From positions 372,001 to 436,000 of the forward strand of contig JADWQD010000012.1 in the NCBI GenBank assembly GCA_016110215.1: 64,000 nucleotides of DNA, read 5' to 3'. This document shows, piece after piece, positions 8,800 through 19,490 of this stretch. The translations under genes were made by a program, and so were the position numbers. The notes under the pieces are model-generated. The model was not told the origin of the DNA. It searched no databases and saw nothing but the letters and a program-made list of their open reading frames with translations. Positions within the stretch are counted from its first letter, which is position 1. Each line of letters opens with the position of its first letter. The DNA comes from Capronia americana. Lineage: Eukaryota; Ascomycota; Eurotiomycetes; Chaetothyriales; Herpotrichiellaceae.

Positions 8800-10419
8800 C
8801 TACGCCATGGCATAAACTTGCTTCCCATTGAACCAAGTCTGAATGACCTTCGCGTGCAGTAGTTTCTCAGGCGACCATTCCATATCCAGAACCACAAAGT
8901 CAGCCTTCATGCCTGCCTCTAATGACCCAGTGATCTTGTCCAGGAAGACACTGCGCGCTGCTCCTTGCGTGGCTGCAGAAAAGGCGTTCAGCAACGGCAG
9001 CGCGAAGTGCTTGTTGACCACCTCGTCAGAGTCTGGCTCCCTGGCTGATCTCCTCGTAGTAGCAGTGTACAGGTTTGGTAGAGGCAAGTTAGGGGCTGTG
9101 GGAGCATCGGTGCCCAGGGCCAGGCTGACCCCTTGGTCCAGAAATTCCCGGTATGCGAATGCGCGACCCCGTCGCTCCGCCCCGAGCAAGTGATTCCATT
9201 GTCTCAAAATCGCAGGATCGGCGTGCACCGCCTGAATCGACGCGGTGATGCCAGAATCCGCCATTCTCTTAGCGTCTCCCGGGGACGTCAATTCCAGATG
9301 CTCTATACGGTGTCGTCGCCCGCTGGAAGCAACAGGCTTGAGTGCGTCGATAGAGATCTTGATCGTGGCATCCCCGATCGCATGCAGCGCGCATTGCAGC
9401 CCCGCAGCATCCGCTCGTTGGACGACGTTCTTGAGCATGTCCGCATCCCACAGCGGGTCGATGGAGATTCCGGTCGAAGAGTAAGGCTCCAGCAACGCCG
9501 CGGTGCAGGCGTCGATGACCCCGTCGCCGATGACCTTGATGCCGGCAATTCGAAGATCAGGAGACGATGTCAGGTTATACTGCTTCCACAGTTCGACCGC
9601 ACGATCAACCTGGCGGAAATTCTCCTCTTCGGTCTCGGAAGGAGCTATGAGCCAATATACTGCGAGACGGATGGACAATTCCTCCTTGGACCTCAGCTCC
9701 AGCAGGGCTTCCCAGCCATTTTCGTCCATGGCCATCTCAATCATGCCGGTATATCCCGCGGAGTTGTACGTTCTGATTGCTTCTCGTACGGCGGTCAGCT
9801 TGTCCTCCATTGACGCAACTCTGGCAAGGTGAGGCCAGACGACCATGATGCCGGCTGCCTCGCTCATCAAGCCCGTCGGATTGCCCTTCTCGTCCCTTTT
9901 GATCTCCCCACCCGGCGGATCCGGCATGTCTTGGACGGCCATCTCCTCCAATGCCGCACTGTTGCACCACGTCGAGTGTAAGTCCTTTGCGTCAATGAAG
10001 ATGGGGCGGTTCTGCTCGTCCAGCCCTTCCAGATCACTCGCCAACGCTTGTCCATCCGTCATGAAATGCATCCAGCCTTGACAGAGGAGGCGAGGTCTGG
10101 AAGGATGCTCCTTTGCGGCATGTCTGATCGTGGCCTGGATTTCAGACAAGGATTTACAGTGCTCGATGCTGATCTTTTGCAAGGAGAACCCAAACATCAG
10201 AAGATGCATGTGGCCGTCGATGAACCCAGGTGCCAATGTCTGCTGGCCGAGGTCTCGGACTGTGGCGCCCTCTTGGGTCGCTACCTCGACCTCACGGTCG
10301 GCGTCATTGCCGACATATTCGATCAAGTCGTCGTTGACGATAATACACGAATGCTGCCCATACGCTGATTCCGCCTGCGAACCAGTGAAGACTCGGGCAT
10401 TCTTGAACACTGTCCGCAT
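8800..10419 (-). CDS. YtcJ-type amidohydrolase (Amidohydro_3 family)
   Basis: A single-exon metal-dependent amidohydrolase of 539 aa starting at MRTVFKNARVFTG. An in-frame ATG at 10488 would add 23 residues that do not look like family sequence. Seen motifs are the N-terminal metal site GFIDGHMHL, the catalytic-core Lys in IAGIKVIGDG, the His in CALHAIGD, the HRIEHLE His and the late Asp in LGTDAPTAPN. These are the residues expected for this subgroup, whose known members deformylate N-substituted formamides or hydrolyse other amides. Length is normal. No secretion signal is seen, so a cytosolic location is likely. The substrate cannot be read from sequence. The gene is convergent with the preceding small protein (68 bp between stops). 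Confidence 0.88.
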   Translation of the reverse strand: MRTVFKNARVFTGSQAESAYGQHSCIIVNDDLIEYVGNDADREVEVATQEGATVRDLGQQTLAPGFIDGHMHLLMFGFSLQKISIEHCKSLSEIQATIRHAAKEHPSRPRLLCQGWMHFMTDGQALASDLEGLDEQNRPIFIDAKDLHSTWCNSAALEEMAVQDMPDPPGGEIKRDEKGNPTGLMSEAAGIMVVWPHLARVASMEDKLTAVREAIRTYNSAGYTGMIEMAMDENGWEALLELRSKEELSIRLAVYWLIAPSETEEENFRQVDRAVELWKQYNLTSSPDLRIAGIKVIGDGVIDACTAALLEPYSSTGISIDPLWDADMLKNVVQRADAAGLQCALHAIGDATIKISIDALKPVASSGRRHRIEHLELTSPGDAKRMADSGITASIQAVHADPAILRQWNHLLGAERRGRAFAYREFLDQGVSLALGTDAPTAPNLPLPNLYTATTRRSAREPDSDEVVNKHFALPLLNAFSAATQGAARSVFLDKITGSLEAGMKADFVVLDMEWSPEKLLHAKVIQTWFNGKQVYAMA

Positions 10420-10488
10420 CGCACCTTGCAACTTGAGCGATGACCTGGCGTTAGAGAGGCTGGAGTCAGACAAGCACCTAGGTACCAA

Positions 10489-11400
10489 GGGGAAGTAAGT
10501 GAGTTTTCAATCATGTCTGTCTGGTCTGTGTGTTGGTTGATGCGGGTCCACCTGATTCGGAAGGTGGCGGCACTGGAACGCGAAGAACTGCGCACTCCCG
10601 ACACTCTCTTCATAGCACGACCTTCAACAGAGTACAGGCCGCAAATGCCATGGTTGTTGGCACGATTGTGTAACTACAGCCTAGTTATACTGCGTCTTTA
10701 TGGAACAGATGCTGACGTACGGATTAATTAAGGTGTTCGTTCCATCACGAAAGTGGTACATCTCCGGGCACTCAGCTAAGCCTGTCAAAACATCCCCCAT
10801 GTTATAACATCTCTTCAACCAACTAAACAAAAGTAAGACGTGGTAAATGTGCACATGAGAACGTAGAGAACATCCATCGGAAAAGAGCTATAGACGTGGC
10901 AAGCTAGCACGAAGTTGTCCTCAGTGGCATACTTTGGAAGTTACATAGTGACAGAAGAAGAATACCTCATGGAGGGGTGGTGGGTGATGGTCTCGGCAGC
11001 TCTTCGGGAGCCCATCTCCGTCCCAAGTCTGGATTATGTACGGAGTAAAGGCGCGTCATATCCACCGCTCAGAAGAGTCTTTAGCCCCTCCAGTTCTTAC
11101 GGGTAAATCTGGCTAAATACCACAACGCCAACCCTTGGCTGACTAGCCGGAGCCATCTCCTGGGGATAATGGGATAATGGGCCGCTTAAAAGGGATGCAA
11201 GGAAGGCTACGGATAGACGCGTATATATAATCTGTAGACGGCCGGGTCTGTCTTCCCTTCGCCTAATAACGTCGAGTCGCAAATCTCAAAAATCTCAACA
11301 GAGGACTTGATCGTGCGCGGGCGCTGTCTTCAGCACAGAATCATAGCCACACCCAGGAACCATTGGTATTCTCGTACCGTCCCTTCTCAACGACGTCAAG
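10489..11400. promoter_or_regulatory. intergenic region with TATA box before GH43 gene
   Basis: About 0.9 kb between divergently transcribed genes. TATATATAA at 11222-11230, about 170 bp before the GH43 start, is a plausible TATA element. Nothing else stands out. Confidence 0.45.
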
Positions 11401-12463
11401 ATGCCCGAACCCCTAGTCACCCACATATACACGGCCGATCCGTCGGCGCATGTCTTTGAAGGCAAGATCTACGTGTATCCCTCTCATGTGAGCAGCACAC
11501 AGCGTTCTAATTATTGGGTTGCATTGCTTGCTATTATTGCATTGCATCAACCGACTGACGCAAGAATGAAACTCCCAGGACCGCGAAACCGACATCCAAT
11601 TCAACGACAATGGCGACCAATACGACATGGCAGACTACCACGTCCTCTCGCTCGACGAGGTAGGCGGCCCCGTGACCGACCACGGCGTGGCCCTCAAAGC
11701 CCCAGACGTGCCCTGGGTGTCGAAGCAGCTGTGGGCGCCAGACGCGGCCACCAAGAACGGCAAATATTACCTGTACTTCCCCGCGCGCGACCACGAGGGC
11801 ATCTTCCGCATAGGCGTGGCGGTCGGCGACCGGCCCGAGGGTCCCTTCACGCCCGACCCGGCGCCCATCAAGGGGAGCTACAGCATCGACCCGGCGAGCT
11901 TTGTCGACGACGACGGCCAGGCGTATTTGTATTTCGGCGGCCTGTGGGGCGGGCAGCTGCAGTGCTGGAGCGGGAGCGAGTTCGACGCCTCGATGGGCGG
12001 GCCCAAGGAGCCGAGCGGCGAGGGTGTTTCGGCTCTGTTGCCCCGGGTGGCCGTTCTCAGCGAAGATATGCGCTCGTTTGCGTCGGAGGTGAAGGAGTTG
12101 GAGATTCTGGATGAGGCGGGCAAGTTGATCAAGGCGGACGATCACGATAGGCGGTTCTTCGAGGCCGCGTGGATGCACAAGTATAACGGGAAGTATTATT
12201 TCAGCTACTCGACGGGGGACACGCATTACCTCGTCTACGCCGTCGGAGAGAGTCCGCTGGGCCCGTTCACGTACGGGGGCAGGATATTGGAGCCCGTGCT
12301 GGGCTGGACGACGCATCACAGCATCGTCGAGTTCAAGGGGAAGTGGTATTTATTCTACCATGACTGCGAGTTGAGCAAAGGGGTGGACCACCTGCGGAGC
12401 GTCAAGATGCGGGAGATTGTGTATGATAAGAATGGCAAGATTTCGTTGGCCGAGAGACAGTGA
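11401..12463 (+). CDS. glycoside hydrolase family 43 (beta-xylosidase / alpha-L-arabinofuranosidase type), intracellular
   Basis: A 323-aa five-bladed beta-propeller glycosidase. Exons 11401-11487 and 11579-12463. The GH43 catalytic triad can be placed: general base D13 in TADPSAHVF, pKa-modulating D133 in SIDPASFVDDDG, and general acid E224 in FFEAAWMHKYNG. Propeller repeats such as KYYLYF, QAYLYFGG and KYYFSYS are visible. There is no signal peptide, unlike most secreted fungal GH43 enzymes, so it should act on saccharides imported into the cell. This fits the sugar-porter and GH35-like enzyme downstream. Specificity (xylose versus arabinose) cannot be decided. Confidence 0.9.
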
Positions 12464-12873
12464 GGGCACACGAGGCAGCGCTGGTACAAAAATGACAGAA
12501 TAAATCAGGGGTCTGGACTGTGCTCTGAACAAACACGAGATCAAAAATAGAACCAAGTATGGTCGTATGTATAGATGTAAGACAAGACCGCAGTTTCACC
12601 ACCGGAATCTCGACGCTCCCATCCCACGAGGCCTCACGCCGCTTTTGCTCAGGCTGGCTCGCGTCCGGCTCAACATCAGCTCAGGCTTAGCTAGGCTAGC
12701 TACGGTAGGGGGTGATCCCCAAGTGACCGCCCAGCAGATTTTACTCTGCTTGAGATGCCAAGATGCGGGAGACCGCCTTTCGGCGTGACGATACATGAAA
12801 CCATAGGCCCTATTATGGAGAACGTTTAGACGTCTGTGATACGGGTCATAATCAATAAACTAGATAGGATAGC
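12464..12873. other. intergenic with a dispersed-repeat fragment
   Basis: 410 bp between convergent genes. The segment 12594-12617 is identical over 24 nt to 19907-19930 in this window, which points to a fragment of a dispersed repeat. The following 12.62-12.71 kb stretch has several short GCTCAGG/GGCTAGCT motifs. No coding signal. Confidence 0.5.
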
Positions 12874-14755
12874 TTAAACCCGAACAACGCTGGAGGTAGC
12901 TTGCTTCAGCTTGTCAATCAAGCCAGGCTCATTTTCAGCCTTGTCAACGCCATTGACTGCGGCAGAATTGGCATGCAAGCCTCTTGAAGACTGGCCGACT
13001 TCGTCGTCGCCCTCCTCTCCCAGTGCATATGGCTCCACCTCTGCCACCATCGTGCGAGCAGGAATAGTCACACAGATTGGGTAGCCACCATAGTCTGGGT
13101 TCGAGCCTGGCATAATGACGAACCTTCCCGTGCGGGTTTCGTCGCCGTTTAACATGCGGACTGTGGTTAGAGTGCCAGTTTCGATGTCGACGACCTCTTT
13201 CTCGTTGTATGAGAGAATGCCTGTAAAAGTCTTCTTCGGGTCCTTGCTAGAGAAAACCAGTTGGAACCCTTCGCCGATCAGCAGGAATCGCGAGCCTCCC
13301 TTGTGAATGACCATGCCGAACCCCGGGCCCAGACGTCCAAAGACGAAAGACCTTTCAATGCGGACATCCCATTCACCGAACGATGCAGCGACGGGTGGGC
13401 AGCTATCCTTTCCGTCGGGCTTGAGCTCGTCGAAGAAGAACCCGATACTCGACCCGGGTTTCTGCTGCGCGGCAAGGACATGTGTGGACATCTTATTCAA
13501 GAGACCGTAGTGCTTCTTGAACGGATTGTCTTTGACCTCTAGCGTGTCAATTCCGAAGGGGGACGTACCCAGAGCAGCGAAGGTGCCATATGCAGCCCAG
13601 ATGCGGCGGGCGCCATATTCATCGCGACGCTGCTCGGGAATGAACAATGGCTGATTCCGATGTCGGTATTTGGCGCATGAGCTGGTATACTCGTTGAGGT
13701 AAACGTCTGGGGCAATGAAATCCAAGGACGGCGCCAAATGTTGCCAAATGTCAAGAACGTTTGCAACTGCTCCTCCGGAGGGATATTGACCAGGTGCCCC
13801 CCCGCCAGCGACAATGGTGCCAGTGAAGTTGAGATCTGTGTCTTCACCCTTATAATTCTGCCACACATTCGCAAACAGAGGGATTTGGTACGCAGCTCTT
13901 CCCGCTGCGGCAACTTGTTCAACATATTTCGCATAATGATACGCCATAAACATCTCGTCAGTCTGCTCACTCTGTCCGAAGACCGCCTCCCATGATGTAT
14001 TTTGCATCGCGAGTTGGGTATTGAAGTACTTCAGGTTTGCTCGCAGTAGTGGGTGAAGATTGTGCCAGTCCTTCTTCAGCAGAGAGATGAGATCCTCCGG
14101 GACTGGAGCGTTGAACCGCGCGTTGGCGGCAGGCCCTCCATCTCTTGAATCGCCTCGGATGCCAGCCTCGTTTTCGACCTGGACCATGATGACTGTGGAG
14201 GTGGCTTCATCCACTTCTTTGAGATGTTCCATCAGCTTTCCAAAAGCTTTGGCATCTGCCTTTTGGCCTTCTGAGTAAAATACGGAGAGTGTGTCGGCGA
14301 TATCTACTCTGCCTCCAGCCTGTCGCAGTCTCGCACGTGGAAATCTCCTTTGATTCGTCTTCACCCACCCAGGGGTATAGATAGATGTTGCTGCGAGGGA
14401 GTTAGTGAACCCTGTGAACTCTTCCCTGAGGCTTTTGAGGAACAGGTTCCATCTCACCATTTTTGAAAGAACCAAACCAAAGGAGCACTAGGCGAAGATG
14501 ATGCTCCCGGGCGTCTGCGATTACACGGTCGAGTTCAGTGAAATCAAACGTGTCCTCTACTGGCTCGATTTGCTCCCATGCCACAGCGCCTAGCACGGTA
14601 TTGACATTGGCATCCACAAGTTTCTGCCACACGGTGCGCATATAAGCAGAAGAAGATAATGAAGAATTCTGCAGCTCGCCTGCCAGCATCAGGAAAGGTT
14701 TCCCATCAACATAAAGCTGTTTACCCGCAGGCGTGCTTTGCAGGTAGGGCTTCAT
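12874..14755 (-). CDS. GH35-like beta-galactosidase with DUF5597-type C-terminus, intracellular
   Basis: A 604-aa (beta/alpha)8-barrel glycosidase. Exons 14458-14755 and 12874-14390. The splice joins LLWFGSFKN with SIYTPGWVKTNQRRF, a motif pair typical of the family. Candidate catalytic glutamates lie in VQVENEAG (acid/base, NE pair) and in LFIPEQRRDEYG (nucleophile region). The N-terminal VDGKPFLMLAGELQNSS strand is characteristic. No signal peptide is present. The C-terminal beta domain carries GSRFLLIGEGFQL. The enzyme probably releases terminal galactose from imported oligosaccharides in the cytosol, together with the GH43 enzyme (convergent, 410 bp away) and the sugar-porter (divergent, 600 bp). 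The family assignment is firm; the exact linkage is not. Confidence 0.9.
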
Positions 14756-15097
14756 TTTGCTGAAGCGGTGGAATTTGGACTTGAGAAAAGACTATCAGAC
14801 TATGTCGCAGGATTTGTAGTCAGATGGGCTCCCAAGCATCTCGGCATCTTCGGCATCAATCCCTAGTGATGGTCTATGCAAACTTGGAAAAGCTGGGAGG
14901 AACGGTCGACTACGCACGCATCAGCGGCCAGAACGCGCGCTGATTTGGCAATCGCCGCGTTTATCTCACGACTCGAGTCTCAGTGGAAACATTGCACCTC
15001 CCGATAGAGAGGGGCAGGGCTCCACGAGAGAGGCATTGGGAAAGTCCAACTTTGAAGAACCTGTGGGCGGGCGATAGAAGAAACCATTGGCTGATAT

Positions 15098-15111
15098 CCC
15101 GATCTTGCGGG
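15098..15111. promoter_or_regulatory. CCCG-N6-CGGG palindrome, copy 1
   Basis: Everted CCG half-sites with a 6-bp spacer (ATCTTG), typical in form of Zn2Cys6 dimer sites. It lies in the first copy of the tandem duplication. The adjacent Zn2Cys6 gene at 17828-19490 is the obvious candidate binder (inference). Confidence 0.5.
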
Positions 15112-15197
15112 GAGGATGTCTGGGGTGTAGGTATACGGCTGAACATGAAGAGCACATTGGTTGTGGGCGGGCTCTAGAAGCAATCATTGGCTGATAT

Positions 15198-15211
15198 CCC
15201 GATCTTGCGGG
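15198..15211. promoter_or_regulatory. CCCG-N6-CGGG palindrome, copy 2
   Basis: Identical palindrome and spacer in the second copy of the duplication, exactly 100 bp from the first. Confidence 0.5.
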
Positions 15212-15355
15212 GGAAGATATCTGGGGTGTAGGTATACGGCTGAACATGGAGAGCACTTTGGTCGTGGCAAATTGTCTGTATAAATGCAGGTTTTCTGCAC
15301 TCATCGAAGATGCTGCAAACCTCCTTGAACCACGGTTGTTCGAAGACACTTTCCA

Positions 15356-17712
15356 ATGGAGAAACAGTCGCCAAAAACCGTCGCCGATGCGACATCCGTT
15401 GACTCACGACAACATGCAACCACGACAAATAACGTAGAAGTCGACACATTCAGGCTAGAGGTTCCTGAGGTGACTTGGTACAAAGATCGAGGGTTGCGCA
15501 AGCTGTATCTTATGTTACCTATCCTCTTCATCGCCGCCACCATCAAGGGTTATGATGCCAGCTTGTTGAACGGGCTGCAAACGATGGAGCCATGGAGAGA
15601 GTGTTTGTTACCTCGCCCCTTGTGCCAACCCAAACACCAAGCTGACAAGAACCAAGACTTCGACAATCCAACGGGTGCTACATTGGGCTTATTTACTGCA
15701 ATTTTGAACATCGGTTCATTCTGTGCTCTCCCCATTGGTGGGTTGGGATGAGAGGACAAACAGAGCCCCAGACTGACAAAAAGCAGCTCCATATATCGCG
15801 GATAAATTTGGTCGAAGAATTTGCGTCGCTGTAGGATGTGTGGCTATCCTCATTGGTGCTATTCTCCAAGGTAAGCCAGACTCGCACACTCTTCAAGAGG
15901 CGCACTAATTGGCTCTCAGTCGTGCCGAGCGTCAACCGGGGAATGTTCCTGGGAGGTAGATTTCTGGTTGGTCTTGGGTAAGTAATTGCTTTGGATAACT
16001 TCATCACGCAACCATTGGGATCAGCGGTTGACGCCGCGATGCAGTTCAAATATCAGCGAGGCAGCAGCCCCCATCCTCATTACCGAGCTCGCATATCCTC
16101 AACATCGTGGGAAAGTCACCACCATGTTCAACACCCTGTGGTATTTGGGAAGTATTCTTGCCGCTTGGACAGTGTTTGGCACAGTAAGTGGTGCTGCGTT
16201 GACCAACAGGGAATATAGCGCTTCATATACTCGATGAACTGAACGACTGACGGGTCTGCCTCCAGATCAAGTATCAGACCTCCGCGGCCTGGAAGATCCC
16301 TGTTGGCTTACAAGCCGCATTGCCCGCCGTTCAGCTTTTCGGCGTTTGGCTATTACCAGAAAGTAAGTGAAGATCCAAAGTCACTCCATCACCTCCACCC
16401 CCCAAAAAACAAAATCGTTCTTTTCTCCCGGGAACTATTTTCAGCCAGTATTGGATCAGTGCATGCATTTTTGGCAATTCTACCCTCCTACTAGACCTTG
16501 TACGCTGACGCCAGTCTTCCGAATCAGGTCCCCGTTGGCTGATTGCCAAAGACCGAAGCGATGAAGCCTTTGATATTCTTGCCAAGGTAAGTACTCATAT
16601 CTCGCACGGCCGGCGCAAGTCCTAATGCTTCGATCAGTACCACGCGAATGGTGATCGACAGTCTCAGTTCGTCAGATCAGAATTCGCTGAAATTCAGGAG
16701 ACCATCCGACTGGAGAAGATGCACTCAAAGCAAAGCTGGATTGTGTTGCTCAGCACTCCGGGCAACCGCAAGCGTGTTGCATTGATTCTAATGACAGCTT
16801 TTTTCTCGCAGTGTTCGGGGAATGGACTCGTTTCTTACTACATCCACAGCAGTGAGTGTGTATCTGCTATGCACGCATCCACAGGGGGGAAGCTAACTTG
16901 ACGCCTCTTAAAGTTCTCGAAAGCATTGGGGTTACTGATCCAACACAGCAATCGGGCCTCAATGGTGGCATCCAGGTCTGGTCTTTCCTCGTTGCATTAG
17001 GATTCTCAATTGGAGTCGATCGTTTTGGTCGAAGAAAGCTGTTCTTGATTGCAGCTGTTGGCATGCTCGTCAGTTTCAGCATTTGGACGGCATGCTCTGC
17101 GGTCTACGCGCAGAGCGGGAATGAGAGCGCTGGGAAGGCCGTGATTGCGATGATATTCTGCTTCTGTAAGTTCGTCTTCGTCACAGCAGTGAGCCAATTG
17201 CACTCAGTCGACGTGCCGCCGACTCGCCTCGACTTTGACCGTCACTACAAGATGCTGACTACAGGGGCGCTGCGCCTAAACAGATGGTATGGCAGGCTTC
17301 GCTTGGCCTGGGTTGACGATTGGCTATACCACAGAGATTCTTCCGTACAATATCCGAGGCAAAGGCGTTGCCTTGGCATTCTCGGGCACGGCCGCAGCAT
17401 CCATTCTCAATCAATATGTCAACCCAATCGGTCTGAAGAGCATCGCATGGAAGTTCTATTTTGTGTACATTGTCATCCTGGTGATTGAATGTTTCTGCAT
17501 CTACTTCTTCTTCGTGGAGACAAGAGGTGAGCACAGACTTCCTGACGAAAGCGATCTGGCTTTTGACATCTCTTCTAGGTCGGACGTTGGAAGAGATTGC
17601 TGTCCTTTTCGACGGCGAGAAATCGAATGTTGCTGGGATGAAGGGTACGTTCCCGAAGATGTTGGAAGTTCGAGACAACAACGTCCACGTAGAAGACATT
17701 GAGAAGAAATGA
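15356..17712 (+). CDS. sugar-porter family MFS transporter (lactose permease / hexose transporter type)
   Basis: A 535-aa plasma-membrane sugar:H+ symporter with 12 expected TM helices. Eleven exons join without a frame break: 15356-15602, 15657-15737, 15787-15870, 15920-15977, 16045-16183, 16266-16362, 16528-16586, 16638-16851, 16914-17165, 17284-17526, 17579-17712. Sugar-porter signatures include GYDASLLNGLQ, YFDNPTGATLG, DKFGRR, ELAYPQHRGK, PESPRWLIAK, DRFGRRKLF and a late VETRGRTLEEIA. The donor after exon 1 is the GT in AGTGTTTGT, chosen because it restores W-R-E-Y-F. The gene shares a promoter region with the GH35-like gene and precedes a Zn2Cys6 regulator in convergent orientation. The cluster suggests uptake of a galactose- or pentose-containing oligosaccharide that is hydrolysed inside the cell. 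Confidence 0.92.
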
Positions 17713-17827
17713 ACAATCTCACCCCGAGGGGATCAGGATGGGATCTTTCGGCATCTGGAAAAAGACACCGGATGGATGCGGTGTCACAATTCACGCCCTG
17801 TAACTATGACCGTAGTTGGATCGCTCG

Positions 17828-19490
17828 TCAACGCAATAGATTGGACAGAGCATTATGAGTGAGGCGTCCGCGTTCTGTGACTTTCCGATCCTCGGTAGAC
17901 ATTAAAGCAAGCTCTGACGATGTTGGAGACATTCCCATCGTCGGTAACTTTTCTGGCAATGGTAAAGAGTGTTCGAACAAGAACCTCACCATCCATTTAT
18001 CAACTTTATGAGTCGACTGTGAGTCTGCTGAGGCCATGCAGATGCTTTGAAAGGTGAACAGACGCTCAATCTGGATGCGATGAGTCGAAGGCAAAAATTC
18101 GGCAGGGTAAGAAACGTACCGTGCGGCCTACACTACTTGGCCATATTTTTTTCAAATCCATAAGGCTCTCAAAGTTTGAGCTAAGATTCATCCGGGCTTC
18201 AGGCAACTCACTTTCCTCCCCAAACAACAATGTATGCAGCAAAGCTGCAGATGAGACCATCGCCATCTGAGCGACAGTCGCGTAGACAGCTTCACAGCCC
18301 TCAATTTCGCGAGCAGATTTGAGGAGGGAGCTGTAACCTGCGGCGTGAGTTTTGCAGCGTTCTGCATAATGCTTCGTGTGAGCGGAGCCAGGGACATCGA
18401 GGTACTGGAAATACAGAAGTGTCGAGTAGTGGTGGTAGCCCAGGTGTAGCGCCACAAATTCGCCGCCTAGACCTTTCCGTTTGTGGGCTTCGAGATTGTC
18501 TCGCGTATTGCTTATATCCGCGGGCAGAGCCTCTTCCCATAAATCAAGTTGATGCGACAATTGTCGGACGATGTCGTCTAACTCTTGCTGTGTTGCATCT
18601 TCGCACGCCAAGCGCTGATTCAGATCTTGAATTGGACCAAATGCTCGGACAAGCGTGATCATGTGCGCCCAAAGGCCAGCCTTCCACGGCATTGAGCAAA
18701 ACCTCTGGTCCGGATCCATTCCGTGGAAAACGGATTCGTCCATTGGCAAATCCCGTACAGCCTCAAAGTCACGGATCTGTCGAGGCAGGCCGAGCCTCGT
18801 CGAGCACCAATGGTCCGTCATGTGCAAAGTCCACCAAGCTCGGATCTTGATCTCATTGAGAACGACTGAATCCGCCATGTCTGGAATGTTGATGCGTAGG
18901 AGATACGCGAATCTGTTGGCGATCCCGCTATACACCGCTTCGGAAGTTGAGTTAAGCTCTGAAGCCGACAAATTTGCAAGCAAGATACATGCTTGGATGT
19001 TTTCCAGACACACGTTCTCAATGTCGGCATTCAGATATCGCTTTGCCTCGGCAGTAAGCGGTGGTCCGAGGCACTGGATATTGGGGTCATCGGAAAAATG
19101 CGAGCCATAACTGCAGATAGCGAAGAGCACAGCTTTACTCAACGTCTCATCCGCCACCCGACCTTGGAGAGTTGGCCGATGGAACAAGCTATGTGGTCGG
19201 TCGTGGATGTAGTGGAAGTACTTTTCGACAAGCTCCTCCGCAACTTCGTAAGGCAGCAAGAGGCTTGGAGCTGGGAGGGACGGAGCAAGCGTGGATGTCG
19301 CAAAGGGCTGCCGTTGTCGTGATGTCTGAGCTGTCGCAGCATACGAACACTGGATGCGCACTGTATGGCACCGAGTGCACCGATCGCCATTTTCTGGACG
19401 ATAGCACCTCTTCTTGCGAACTCTGCACTGGTAGCAAGCCTGCTTCACCTTCATAGCTCCACGCGTGCAATTTGCGAAGCTGTTTCCCAA
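17828..19490 (-). CDS. Zn2Cys6 transcription factor, putative regulator of the saccharide cluster
   Basis: A 537-aa Gal4-type regulator. Exons 18120-19490 and 17828-18070; the intron has a standard GTACGT donor. The zinc cluster uses Cys 19, 22, 29, 38, 41 and 48 (CYQCRVRKKRCY...CTRCHTVRIQC). A second Met at residue 13 (19454) is an equally good start. A fungal_trans domain follows (KYFHYIHDRPHSLFHRPTL, AWWTLHMTDHWCSTRLGLPR). Without splicing the protein would end early at SSHPD; splicing adds 81 residues beginning IERLFTFQS. The gene is convergent with the sugar-porter (115 bp between stops), so it probably controls the GH43/GH35/transporter genes (inference). Confidence 0.9.

Larger units (their letters stand above)
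15061..15261. repeat. 100-bp tandem direct duplication in the promoter
   Basis: Copy 1 is 15061-15160 and copy 2 is 15161-15261. They match at roughly nine positions in ten, with one single-base indel. The copies abut exactly. The duplication ends about 95 bp before the transporter start codon. Confidence 0.93.
14756..15355. promoter_or_regulatory. divergent promoter of GH35-like enzyme and sugar-porter
   Basis: 600 bp between two divergent start codons. It contains a 100-bp tandem duplication (15061-15261), a palindromic site in each copy, and TATAAA at 15279-15284, about 75 bp before the transporter ATG. Confidence 0.6.

Noticed and set aside
15174..15449. Minus-strand frames spanning the 100-bp tandem duplication
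   Set aside because: Their apparent internal repeat is only the DNA duplication; the region is a promoter.
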